Shown here piece after piece: positions 48,084 through 56,247 of a stretch of 64,000 bases of DNA. The position numbers and the translations under genes are program-made. This DNA is from Gemmatimonadales bacterium. GTDB taxonomy: Bacteria; Gemmatimonadota; Gemmatimonadetes; Gemmatimonadales; GWC2-71-9. The stretch lies in contig DATAOI010000001.1 in NCBI GenBank assembly GCA_036265815.1, positions 44,209 through 108,208 of the forward strand, written 5' to 3'. The notes below the pieces were generated by a model, which saw nothing but the letters and a program-made list of their open reading frames with translations, did not search any database and was not told the origin of the DNA. How positions within the stretch are numbered: position 1 is the first letter of the stretch; each line of letters begins with the position of its first letter.

Positions 48084-49342
48084 GCCGCGAAGCAGCCGCT
48101 GATCTCGGTGACGGCCGCCACCACCCGCTCGACGTCTTCGTCCGACATGACCGAATAGATGGGCAGGGAGACCAGCGTGGGATAGGTCGCTTCGGCCACC
48201 GGGAACTCCTCCGGACGGTAGCCGTAACGCTCCCGATAAAACGGTTGGCGATGCAGCGGGATGAAGTGGACGCTGGCGCCGATCTGCCGCTTCCGGAGCT
48301 CGCCGATGAATCCGCTTCGGTCGATGCTCAGCCGGTCGAGCCGGAGCCGCAGAGGGTAGAGATGCCAGGCATGCTGAACGTGGGGGCGCTGGGCCGGCAG
48401 CACCAGCGTGTCCAGATCGGCAAAGGCAGCGTCATACCGCCGGGCGATCTCCCGCCGACGGGCCAGCATCGTCTCGGCGCGGGAGAGCTGCACCCGGCCG
48501 AGCGCGGCGGCAATGTCGGTCAGGTTGTACTTGTAGCCGGCCTCCAGCACCTCGTAGTGCCACTTGCCGTCCGACCCGTAGCGATTCCATGCGTCCCGGC
48601 TGATCCCATGCAGCGCCATGAGCCGCGCCCGATCGGCGACATCGGGGTCGGAGGTGCATAGCATGCCCCCTTCCCCCGTGGTGATCGTCTTGGTGGCGTA
48701 GAAGCTGAAAGCCGTAGGGCAGGGGAAACCGCCGATCCGGGTGTCGCGTACCGCGGCCGGCAGCGCGTGCGCGGCATCGTCCAGCACCGGGATCTCGAGC
48801 TCGTGGGCCAGCGCCAGCATGTCTTCCATGTCACAGGGATGGCCGCCGTAATGCACGGGCAGGATGCCGCCCAGCCGGCCGCCGCTGGTGCGGTGCCGCC
48901 AGCTCCCGCCGCTTCGCACGTAGTCCCGCTCCACCGCGGCGCGGAGGATCGCCGGCGAGAGGTTGAGGGTGTCCGGCTCGACATCCAGGAACCTGGCCCT
49001 GGCCCCCAGGTATTCCGCCACTTCCGCCGTGGCCGTGAAGGTCAGGGTGCTGGTGAGCACCTCGTCCCCGGCCCTGATGCCCAGAGCCTCGAGGCCCAGG
49101 TGGAGTGCCGCGGTACAGGAGTTCACCGCCACCGCGTAGCGGGCCCCGACGTATTCGGCGAACTCCCCCTCAAACGCCCGTACCTCCGCCCCGGTCGTGA
49201 TCCAGCCGGATCGGAGCACCGCGGTCACGGCGTCGATCTCGGCCTCGGTGATGTCAGGGGCGGCGAATGGAAGGAAGAGACCGGGGGCGGACGTTTCGGG
49301 GCTCAAAGGCGCGCCTTCGAAGCAGTGGTGTCGTAACGACAC
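48080..49342 (-). CDS. DegT/DnrJ/EryC1/StrS sugar aminotransferase
   Basis: A 420-residue PLP enzyme that aminates keto-sugars bound to a nucleotide. The active Lys is in FYATKTITTGEGG; other family segments are RSGWITTGAEVRAFEGEFAEYVGARYAVAVNSCTAALHLGL, DDAAHALPA and QHAWHLYPLRL. The first usual start is GTG 49342, but TTG 49305 (with AAGG six bases upstream) would remove 12 atypical residues. It could act on the 4-keto product of the neighbouring dehydratase, PglE-like, or on the 3-keto product of the WlbA-type enzyme, WbpE-like. Confidence 0.87.
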   Translation of the reverse strand: MSLRHHCFEGAPLSPETSAPGLFLPFAAPDITEAEIDAVTAVLRSGWITTGAEVRAFEGEFAEYVGARYAVAVNSCTAALHLGLEALGIRAGDEVLTSTLTFTATAEVAEYLGARARFLDVEPDTLNLSPAILRAAVERDYVRSGGSWRHRTSGGRLGGILPVHYGGHPCDMEDMLALAHELEIPVLDDAAHALPAAVRDTRIGGFPCPTAFSFYATKTITTGEGGMLCTSDPDVADRARLMALHGISRDAWNRYGSDGKWHYEVLEAGYKYNLTDIAAALGRVQLSRAETMLARRREIARRYDAAFADLDTLVLPAQRPHVQHAWHLYPLRLRLDRLSIDRSGFIGELRKRQIGASVHFIPLHRQPFYRERYGYRPEEFPVAEATYPTLVSLPIYSVMSDEDVERVVAAVTEISGCFAA

Positions 49343-49382
49343 GCCCTCAACGGGCAGGATGACACGCCCTGAGCGGGCCAGG
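49328..49382. repeat. Palindrome and tandem 23-bp repeat before the aminotransferase gene
   Basis: GTGTCGTAACGACAC (49328-49342) is a perfect palindrome with one central base. From 49338 two 23-base units follow in tandem: GACACGCCCTCAACGGGCAG... at 49338-49360 and GACACGCCCTGAGCGGGCCA... from 49361. They lie in the 62-base gap and at the first codons of the aminotransferase gene. This is a possible operator. Confidence 0.45.
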
Positions 49383-49404
49383 GACTATGCGTTGGGCAAT
49401 ATAA

Positions 49405-50397
49405 CTATGGTCCTGGGGATGTCCGGGGGATCAGCCAGCGCACCCCGGCGAGCGATCCGGCGCCATAGACCAGGTGATACAAAAAGAACACCGGTGGCAG
49501 AAGGAGCCCCGCAGCCCGCCGGGTGCGGATCGCGATGTGGACCGCGGCTACGGCCGCGGCCGCGGCATAGGCAACCAGCTCCAGGCCGAGGAACGCCCGA
49601 GCCGCCGGGAGCCTGGTGGCCAGAATCGTACCCAGGCAGAGCGACAGGGTGAATCCGGCGGGCACCACGTGCCGCCACTGGAAGGCGCCCGGGGTCTGCC
49701 GCCAGACTTTGACGTTCCAGTAGGCGTTCCGAAACCCTTGCCGGAGGAGGCCAGTCAGGGTGCCGCGCGCCCGATAGACGCTTCCCACCTCCGGGTCCAG
49801 GAACACCCGGTACCCGGCCCGTGCCACCCGCCCGAAGAACTCGGTATCCTGGTTCCGGACCAGCGCGGTCTCGAAGAGCCCGACGCCGTCGAACACCTCG
49901 CGGCGGAAGAGGGCGAACGGCACCGCGTCCACGTAGGCGGCTCGGCGGGAGACGCGGAAGCGGCTGTTGCCCACTCCGAACGGATGGCTCACCACCTGGG
50001 CGAGCATCCACCCGAGCAGACCGGGTGCGCCAGGCTCGGTCCGGACCGGGCCACCCACGATGTCCGCCTCACCGGTGGCCAGGCGAGCGAGCGCGGCGGT
50101 GAAGAACGACGGATCCACCCGGCAATGGGCGCTGAGGATGGCGATGAGCCGGCTCCGGGCCTGGCTGATCCCCAGGTTGAATGCCCAGGGGGTCGACCGG
50201 TGGGGATTGTCGACCAGCCGGGTGTCCGGGTGACGGTGCTGGTAGCGGCCGGCGATCTCCCGGCTACCGTCGGTGCTGCCTCCGTCCACCACCAGAATTT
50301 CCCCGGCCCCGCCGATCTCACCTAGCGCCTCGATCACCGAGTCCAGGCACTCGGGGAGAAACCCCGCTTCGTTCAGCGCCGGGATCACCACGGACAC
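49405..50397 (-). CDS. Glycosyltransferase, GT2 family
   Basis: A GT-A glycosyltransferase of about 330 residues. The N-terminal motif is VSVVIPALNEAGFLPECLDSV, followed by ILVVDGGSTDGS with the conserved Asp and the D-x-D-like region further on. C-terminal hydrophobic segments (about residues 250-310) anchor it in the membrane, as in ExoA-type enzymes. The start is uncertain: GTG 50397 fits the domain but lacks a ribosome-binding site, and the open frame runs to 50529, into the divergent methyltransferase gene. A TAAAAT box (50437-50432) lies about 35 bases before GTG 50397. Confidence 0.82.
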   Translation of the reverse strand: MSVVIPALNEAGFLPECLDSVIEALGEIGGAGEILVVDGGSTDGSREIAGRYQHRHPDTRLVDNPHRSTPWAFNLGISQARSRLIAILSAHCRVDPSFFTAALARLATGEADIVGGPVRTEPGAPGLLGWMLAQVVSHPFGVGNSRFRVSRRAAYVDAVPFALFRREVFDGVGLFETALVRNQDTEFFGRVARAGYRVFLDPEVGSVYRARGTLTGLLRQGFRNAYWNVKVWRQTPGAFQWRHVVPAGFTLSLCLGTILATRLPAARAFLGLELVAYAAAAAVAAVHIAIRTRRAAGLLLPPVFFLYHLVYGAGSLAGVRWLIPRTSPGP

Positions 50398-50471
50398 CGT
50401 GGGCGAATGGTCTACGGGCTGGTCGGTGGCTATTTTAGCCCCGGCAGGCAGACCCGATCCGAGAGACCACG

Positions 50472-51188
50472 ATGAACCCAGAGACGCGGCCCGCGCCGGG
50501 CGCCGAACGCGAGCGGCTGAGGGCGGCATATGCCCGCCGGTCGAACGACGATCGGCGGTATTCCTGGTTCGAGCCGGGTCATCTCTTTCTCATGCAGGAG
50601 CGCGAGCGGGCGGTCCTGCGCGCCCTGTCGCGGCACGGGCTGGAAGATCTGCAGGCGCTTCGGATCCTGGAGATCGGCTGCGGGGACGCCAACTGGCTGC
50701 GGGACCTGGTCCGTTGGGGCGCCAGGCCGGAGCGGCTGGTGGGAGTCGATGTCCTCCCCGAGAGGCTGGGGGATGCGGTCAAGAAAGGGCCACCGGAGAC
50801 CGGCATCGCCCAGGCGAGCGGGGAGGAGCTTCCGTTCCCCCCGGAAACCTTCGATCTCGTGATCCAGTCCACCGTGTTCACTTCGATCCTCGACCAGACC
50901 ACGCGCATCGGGGTGGCTCGGGAGATGATGCGAGTGCTCAGGCCTGGCGGGAGCGTGCTCTGGTACGATTTCCACGTGCCCAATCCGGGAAATCCGGATG
51001 TCCAGCCCGTCGGCCGGGGGGAGTTGCGCCGGCTTTTTCCAGGCTCCGCGATCGACCTCCATCGGGTGACCCTCGCGCCGCCCATCGCCCGCCGGGTGGC
51101 TCGATGGAGCTGGCTCGCCGGTCTGCTCCTGGCCCGGATCCCTCTCCTGCGCACCCACTCGCTCGCGCTCATCACCAAGAGTCGATAA
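50472..51188 (+). CDS. SAM-dependent methyltransferase
   Basis: A 238-residue class I methyltransferase. Motif I is ILEIGCGDANWLRDL (about residue 65), then LVGVDVLPERL, GEELPFPPETFDLVIQ and EMMRVLRPGGSVLWYDFH. Members of this group methylate sugars, lipids or small molecules; location between a GT2 and the exporter suggests a sugar. The divergent promoter region with the GT2 gene holds TATTTT (50431-50436). It is convergent with the exporter gene after 10 bases. Confidence 0.82.
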   Translation: MNPETRPAPGAERERLRAAYARRSNDDRRYSWFEPGHLFLMQERERAVLRALSRHGLEDLQALRILEIGCGDANWLRDLVRWGARPERLVGVDVLPERLGDAVKKGPPETGIAQASGEELPFPPETFDLVIQSTVFTSILDQTTRIGVAREMMRVLRPGGSVLWYDFHVPNPGNPDVQPVGRGELRRLFPGSAIDLHRVTLAPPIARRVARWSWLAGLLLARIPLLRTHSLALITKSR

Positions 51189-51198
51189 GGGCTGGTAC

Positions 51199-53853
51199 TC
51201 AGCGCTTCGCCACCACGACCAGAGTCACCAGCGCACCCAGCACCTGAGCCGCGATCCCCAGCAGGCTGGGGAGATTGCTCGGCCGATCCTGGGCCACCTT
51301 GGTGGGGACGAACACGGCCGCGCCGGAGCCCGGCTTTGGGACGTGGTCCGCCAGGATCGACCTCCGCTTGACGGCTTCCCGCTTGCCATTGGGCTGGGTG
51401 ACGTAGGGACGCTTCGAGTCGGCGTTCTGGGCGTATCCGCCGGCGGCGCTCACGTACCAGTCGAGCGATTTCCCCGGCGTGTACGCCACCGGTCCCGGTG
51501 AGTTGACGGCGCCCTGGACCTGCACGATCGGATTGTATTCCGGGACGTTGATCGAATCCCCGCTCACCAGGATGATGTTCTCCTGAAACTTCCGATCCTG
51601 AAGCACGCGTGCCAGGTCGATTCCGACCCGCTCGGCGTATCCGTGTGGCAGCGCGCCGTTGCCGTTGGTCGGACGGTCGAGCACCGGTAGGCGCTCATCG
51701 CCGCCGCCACCGGCCGGCGCGTGCGCCCGGTAGAACTGGACCCCTGCCGCATACGCCTCGGCGGTCAGCCCACCGGCGCGATCGATGAGATCCCCCAGCC
51801 GCTCGGTCCTGCTGCGGAGCGCGTAGCGGCCGGGGAACTTGACCTGGCCCGTAAGGTAGACCAGCCGCTGCTGGTCGAACCCCGCCTGGCGCATGATCAG
51901 CACGTTGTCGTACGGCTCGAGTGGGACTTCCGGCGCGCCCGAGGCCGGGGCCGGCGCGCCCGGCGGGCCGAGGTATTCGCCGGCTCGGGTCCGGCCGAAG
52001 AGGTACGTCGAGTCGAGCGGCACCCGGAGCGTCTGGGCCAGGGTTTGCGGATCGCGCCGGTCGGCGATACGGGCGATCTCCGCTTCCTTGAGATACGCAT
52101 CTTCGGTGAGACCATCCGCCAGCAGGATCGCGTCCCGCATGGTCATACCCTCACGGAAGGGAACCCTGCCGGAGCGCCGCACCGCGCCGACCACCGACAC
52201 GTACCGGACGCCCCGGAAAGTGGAGCGGGAGAAGATCCGGACCTCGTCCTGATCCTCCAGCACGAGATCGCCTCGCAGCTTGCCGGTGGAGTCGGCAAAG
52301 GCGGAGCGGAGCTGCGCCATGCTCGAATCCTCCCGCACCCGGGTGATCAGGATCTGGTCGAGGTAGACGTCCGGCCTGGGTCCACCGGCCAACCGCAAGG
52401 CGTCGCTCAGCTTCATGCCCGGAGTGAATCCGACGCGACCCTCGACCCACACGTTGCCCTTGACGGTGACGTATCCCCGGAGCCGGTCGGCGATCGAGAA
52501 GACTGTCACCGAGTCGCCCGGCGCGATCGGCACCGGGGGCGCCTGCCCATTCACGAACTGATCGGCGGCGATGTCGATCACCACGCGGGCGCGGCCACCC
52601 GGCGCCCGGTCCGCGGGCTGGAGGATCCGCTGGATCTGCACCCGCGACTGGTAGGCCGAAGGGTCGAAGCCGCCGGCGAATCCGATGAGCTCGCGAAGAG
52701 TCTCCCCGGGCTTGGTCTCGTAGATCGCCGGCCGGATCACCTTGCCGGCCAACCGCACCAGCGCGGAATGCACCGGCACGAAGACCACATCGCCGTTGGA
52801 TAGCCGGACGTCGGAGCTGTTGTTGCCGTGGAGCAGGTAGTCGTACAGGTCGAGCGAATCCACCAGCTTGCTGCCGCGCCGGATCTCGACCTGGCGGAAG
52901 CTGCCGTTCTCGGTCGGGCCGCCCGCGGCATAGAGCGCGCTCATCACGGTGCCCGCCCCGGAGATCTGATACGAGCCGGGCCGCACCACGTCGCCCGCCA
53001 CGAAGACCTGGATGTTCCGCAGGCGGGCGAGGGAGATCTGGAATTGGGTGGTGGCGCGGGCATCCCTCCGGACGCCGGAGTAGACCCGGTGCAGCCGGGC
53101 ATAGAGCTGGTCCCGCAGCTCGCCCTGCGTCAGGTTGGCCACGTAGACCTGACCCACCGAGGGAATCACCACGAACCCCTCGCGGGTGACCTCCAGGGTG
53201 TAGGCCTGCTGCACGTCTCCGGTGAGGATCAGCACCAGAATGTCGCCGGGACCGAAGCGGTAGTTCTCGTCGACCGGGCCCGCCATGTTGGGCTGGAAGC
53301 GGGTCGAGGCCTTGCGAAACGTCTCCAGGCCGAAGAGGTGGAGCTGGTTGGGCCGCAGCCGTCCGAGCGAGTCGGCCAGCGAGTCGGCCCGGAGCGAGTC
53401 GGTGCGCAGGTCGGTGAGTGAATCGACGATCTGCTGCAGCGAGTCGCTCAGGACCCGCACCGAGTCGCGCATGCGGAGAGAATCGAGCTGCTCGTCGCTC
53501 ACCACCCCCAGCGCACGCACCGCGTCGAAGGTCCGCGGCCCGGGACGCACCATGCGGGTGGTATCGGCCCCCGCGATGTACTCATCCAGCAGATTCTCCG
53601 GGTAGCCTGCGGCCCGGAGCCGAGTCCGGATCTGGTCGGGCGTAAGTCCCGAGCTGCCGAGCGAGCGGCGAAGCTGATCCACCACGGCCGGGTTCTGCAG
53701 CAGCGCGCGAGCCGAGTCGGTGCTCGGCAACTCGCCCGAGGGCAGCTGGGTGGGCACCTGCGCGGAGAGAGCGGCAGCGGCCGAAAGCAGCACACAGGCC
53801 AGAACCCCGGCGACCCTGAGGCGCTGGCCAAGTCGAAGAGCTGGAATGGACAT
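51199..53853 (-). CDS. Polysaccharide export protein with multiple SLBB domains (Wza-like)
   Basis: An 884-residue secreted protein. The signal peptide runs over about residues 1-32 (ending LSAQ), with no lipobox. Residues about 90-160 contain a D-S-L tripeptide repeated seven or more times. The polysaccharide export domain is at about 195-285 (YRFGPGDILVLILTGDVQQAY, VIPSVGQVYVANLTQGEL), followed by five or more SLBB units (VFVAGDVVRPGSYQISG, VTVKGNVWVEGRVGFTPGM, VSVVGAVRRSGRVPFREGM, VYLTGQVKFPGRYAL, VQVQGAVNSPGPVAYTPG). A hydrophobic C-terminal segment ends it. Such proteins form the outer-membrane channel for capsule or exopolysaccharide. ATG 53853 is chosen over TTG 53889 because it gives the signal peptide. 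Confidence 0.88.
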   Translation of the reverse strand: MSIPALRLGQRLRVAGVLACVLLSAAAALSAQVPTQLPSGELPSTDSARALLQNPAVVDQLRRSLGSSGLTPDQIRTRLRAAGYPENLLDEYIAGADTTRMVRPGPRTFDAVRALGVVSDEQLDSLRMRDSVRVLSDSLQQIVDSLTDLRTDSLRADSLADSLGRLRPNQLHLFGLETFRKASTRFQPNMAGPVDENYRFGPGDILVLILTGDVQQAYTLEVTREGFVVIPSVGQVYVANLTQGELRDQLYARLHRVYSGVRRDARATTQFQISLARLRNIQVFVAGDVVRPGSYQISGAGTVMSALYAAGGPTENGSFRQVEIRRGSKLVDSLDLYDYLLHGNNSSDVRLSNGDVVFVPVHSALVRLAGKVIRPAIYETKPGETLRELIGFAGGFDPSAYQSRVQIQRILQPADRAPGGRARVVIDIAADQFVNGQAPPVPIAPGDSVTVFSIADRLRGYVTVKGNVWVEGRVGFTPGMKLSDALRLAGGPRPDVYLDQILITRVREDSSMAQLRSAFADSTGKLRGDLVLEDQDEVRIFSRSTFRGVRYVSVVGAVRRSGRVPFREGMTMRDAILLADGLTEDAYLKEAEIARIADRRDPQTLAQTLRVPLDSTYLFGRTRAGEYLGPPGAPAPASGAPEVPLEPYDNVLIMRQAGFDQQRLVYLTGQVKFPGRYALRSRTERLGDLIDRAGGLTAEAYAAGVQFYRAHAPAGGGGDERLPVLDRPTNGNGALPHGYAERVGIDLARVLQDRKFQENIILVSGDSINVPEYNPIVQVQGAVNSPGPVAYTPGKSLDWYVSAAGGYAQNADSKRPYVTQPNGKREAVKRRSILADHVPKPGSGAAVFVPTKVAQDRPSNLPSLLGIAAQVLGALVTLVVVAKR

Positions 53854-53885
53854 GAGGTGCGAAGATCGCTCGTCAGAAGGCGAAG

Positions 53886-54995
53886 TCAAGCGGTTGCAGG
53901 AACGAGGCCCGACCAGAATCGGCGGGTCTGCTCCGCGATGGCAGCGTCGGAGTACCGCTCCAGGACCCGGCGCCGCCCGGCCGCGCCGAGGCGCTGGTGC
54001 TCCTCGGGCGAATCGTGCAGCCGCTGGAGCACCTCGGTCAGCGCGCCGACGTCCTCTTCCGGAACGAGGAGGCCCGCGTCACCCAGGATCTCGGGGAGCG
54101 CACCCGCGGAGGTGGCCACCACGGCCACGCCGCGGGCCATGGCGTCGAGGGCGGCTCGCGGGCTGGCCTCGATCCAACGGGGCGTGGTGCGCGAGGGAAT
54201 CACGATGCAGTCGAGTCGAGGCCAGACCTGGTCCACCGCATCGCGCGGCAGCGCGCCCAGCCAGGTGACCCGTCCCGCCAGGCCCAGCCGTTCGGCCAGC
54301 CCTTCCAGCTCCTCCTGGGCCGGCCCCGTCCCCACGACGGTGAGGCTCCAGCGGCCCACCAGCTTCACGCAGGCCCGGAAGAGCAGATCGAGACCCTTCT
54401 CCGGCACCAGGCGGCCGACGAACCCGAGGGCCAGTCCGCTGTGCGGCACTCGTTCCGCGGTGAGCGGAAGCCGCACCCCGAGCTGGGGCCCCACCTGGAA
54501 CGGAAGGGTGGGGCGGACCCGGAGGGCCAGACGCGCGGCGAGCTCGTTCACGGCGGCGAGACCGGCCGCCCCACCCAGCACCCGGTTCCGCCGGTAGCGC
54601 GCCACCGGCGCGTACGCCCTTGGAAGACTCTCCCGGGCAAGGACCACGTAGGGCACTTTGAGCCGCCGGGCGATTCGCGCCGCGATGGACGCGCCCCGGG
54701 TCCACGGCTCCTCCTCGATCTGAATGATATCGGGACGAAAATCGGTCAGCAGAGCGCGGAGCGCGCTCGCGCGCCAGCGGGGGTTCGGGTCCGCGGCGCG
54801 GCCGCGGATCGGAATGGGGACGGTCCGGACCCGGGCCTCGTCCTCCCATGACGTCTGCTGCTCGTGGGACAGCCCGGCAGGGACCCAGCGGTCCGGAACC
54901 GCCGCCGCCACCGCGAGATCGAGGCCGGCCAGCGCCTTGAGCTTGCCTCGCGCGGCGGGGTCGGCGTACACCCGGGACATCACCACGGCACGCAC
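53886..54995 (-). CDS. Glycosyltransferase, GT4 family
   Basis: A 369-residue GT-B enzyme. It has LALGFVGRLVPEKGLDLLFRACVKLVG and LTVVGTGPAQEEL in the donor domain, then IVIPSRTTPRWIEASPRAALDAMARGVAVVATSAGALPEIL with the E-A-x-P-R-A-x-L-D form of the E-x7-E motif. There is no signal peptide. It starts at GTG 54995 and its stop overlaps the open frame before the exporter, so the two are probably co-transcribed. Sugar specificity is unknown. Confidence 0.87.
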   Translation of the reverse strand: MRAVVMSRVYADPAARGKLKALAGLDLAVAAAVPDRWVPAGLSHEQQTSWEDEARVRTVPIPIRGRAADPNPRWRASALRALLTDFRPDIIQIEEEPWTRGASIAARIARRLKVPYVVLARESLPRAYAPVARYRRNRVLGGAAGLAAVNELAARLALRVRPTLPFQVGPQLGVRLPLTAERVPHSGLALGFVGRLVPEKGLDLLFRACVKLVGRWSLTVVGTGPAQEELEGLAERLGLAGRVTWLGALPRDAVDQVWPRLDCIVIPSRTTPRWIEASPRAALDAMARGVAVVATSAGALPEILGDAGLLVPEEDVGALTEVLQRLHDSPEEHQRLGAAGRRRVLERYSDAAIAEQTRRFWSGLVPATA

Positions 54996-55025
54996 GTCAG
55001 TTGCCGCCGGGGCCAGGAGAGTGGC

Positions 55026-56105
55026 TCACGCGGCGAGCAGCGGCGCGACGGCCGCGGCGATGCGCGTGGCCGCGTGTCCATCGCCGTAAACGGTCCGGTC
55101 CCAGCCCGGCCCGGCCGCCCAGCGCCGCCGCTGGCTCTCGACCGCCTTGCCCAGTCCCGCCACCGCGCTCGGGTCCAGGGCGAGATTGGCGCCCAGCTCG
55201 ACGGTCTCCTCCCACTCGGTCTCCCGGCGCAGGGTCACACACGGAACGCCCAACCAGTACGCCTCCCGCTGGAGACCGCCCGAGTCGGTGACGACGACGG
55301 CGGCTCCGCGGGTGAGCGCCAGGCTCTCCAGGTAGCCCACCGGAGGCACCACAGCGAGCCCGAGCTCGGCGGCGAGACCGGGCGCGCTGGCATCGAGCAC
55401 GGCACGGGTCCGTGGATGCAGTGGAAGCACCACCGGCAGGTCGAGCGCGCCGAGTGCCGTGAGCGTCTGGCAGAGCAGCTCGGGCCGGTCGGTCAGCTCG
55501 GCACGGTGCAGCGTCGCATAGCAATAGGGCGGGTCCGGTGCAGGCGCCGGGGGGAGCTGATCCAGGTGGGCCCGAAGCACGTCATGGGCGACGTCGCCCG
55601 TCACCAACACGATGCCGTCGCCGCAGCGCTCGGCCCGGAGCCGGGCGGCGGCGCGCTCCGAGGGCGCGCACAGCACGGTGGCGAAGGCGTCGACCACTCG
55701 GCGGTTGATCTCCTCCGCCATCAGCGCGTCGCGGGAGCGGAGGCCGGCCTCCACGTGCACCACCGGGATTCGCAGCTTGCCGCCGGCCAGGGCGCAGCCC
55801 AGCGTGGAGTTGGTGTCCCCGATGACCATGATCACCCTGGGTCTCCGCTCGCGGAACACCCGCTCGGCGCGGACCAGTATGGCCGCGGTCTGCTCCGCCT
55901 GGCCCGCCGAGCCCACGTCCAGCAGCACCTCCGGGGCACGGACGCCGAGCTGCTCATACAGCAGCGCATTGAGCTCGTAGTCGTAATGCTGGCCGGTGTC
56001 GATGGCGAGCACCGCGCCGAGCCGGTCCAGCGGACCGCGGAGCGCGCTGGCCTTGATCACCTGCGGCCGGGTCCCGTAGCAGAGCGCGATATCCGTCCGG
56101 TCCAT
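55026..56105 (-). CDS. wecB: UDP-N-acetylglucosamine 2-epimerase family protein, copy 2
   Basis: A 359-residue member of the UDP-GlcNAc 2-epimerase family. Motifs: LCYGTRPQVIKASAL, DTGQHYDYELN, VIGDTNSTLGCALAGGKL, HVEAGLRSRDALMAEEINRRVVD, TLHRAELTD, PLHPRTRAVL, VTDSGGLQREAYWLGVPCVTLRRETEWEETVELGAN. The usual G-T-R-P-E is G-T-R-P-Q. The start ATG 56105 is preferred to a 38-residue longer frame because GGAG lies four bases before it and it gives the family N-terminus. It is divergent from the glycosyltransferase at 56248. Confidence 0.87.
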   Translation of the reverse strand: MDRTDIALCYGTRPQVIKASALRGPLDRLGAVLAIDTGQHYDYELNALLYEQLGVRAPEVLLDVGSAGQAEQTAAILVRAERVFRERRPRVIMVIGDTNSTLGCALAGGKLRIPVVHVEAGLRSRDALMAEEINRRVVDAFATVLCAPSERAAARLRAERCGDGIVLVTGDVAHDVLRAHLDQLPPAPAPDPPYCYATLHRAELTDRPELLCQTLTALGALDLPVVLPLHPRTRAVLDASAPGLAAELGLAVVPPVGYLESLALTRGAAVVVTDSGGLQREAYWLGVPCVTLRRETEWEETVELGANLALDPSAVAGLGKAVESQRRRWAAGPGWDRTVYGDGHAATRIAAAVAPLLAA

Positions 56106-56247
56106 GGGTCTCCGAGAATCGTGGGCGATCGGGCGGTGGGACGCGCCTAAATGTGGCAGGACACCCGGCCGACTCCAAGGGCGCGCGGCGCGGCGCGCAC
56201 GCCGGTTGACTTCGGTCACGGATCATAGCGAACTTCGCGTGACTCCC

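Noticed and set aside
51721..52803. 360-residue open frame antisense to the SLBB exporter
   Set aside because: It is a shadow of the exporter gene, with Arg/His-rich composition typical of antisense frames in GC-rich DNA.
54864..56150. 428-residue open frame antisense to the second WecB-like gene
   Set aside because: The minus strand holds a complete epimerase with all motifs; the plus frame has none.
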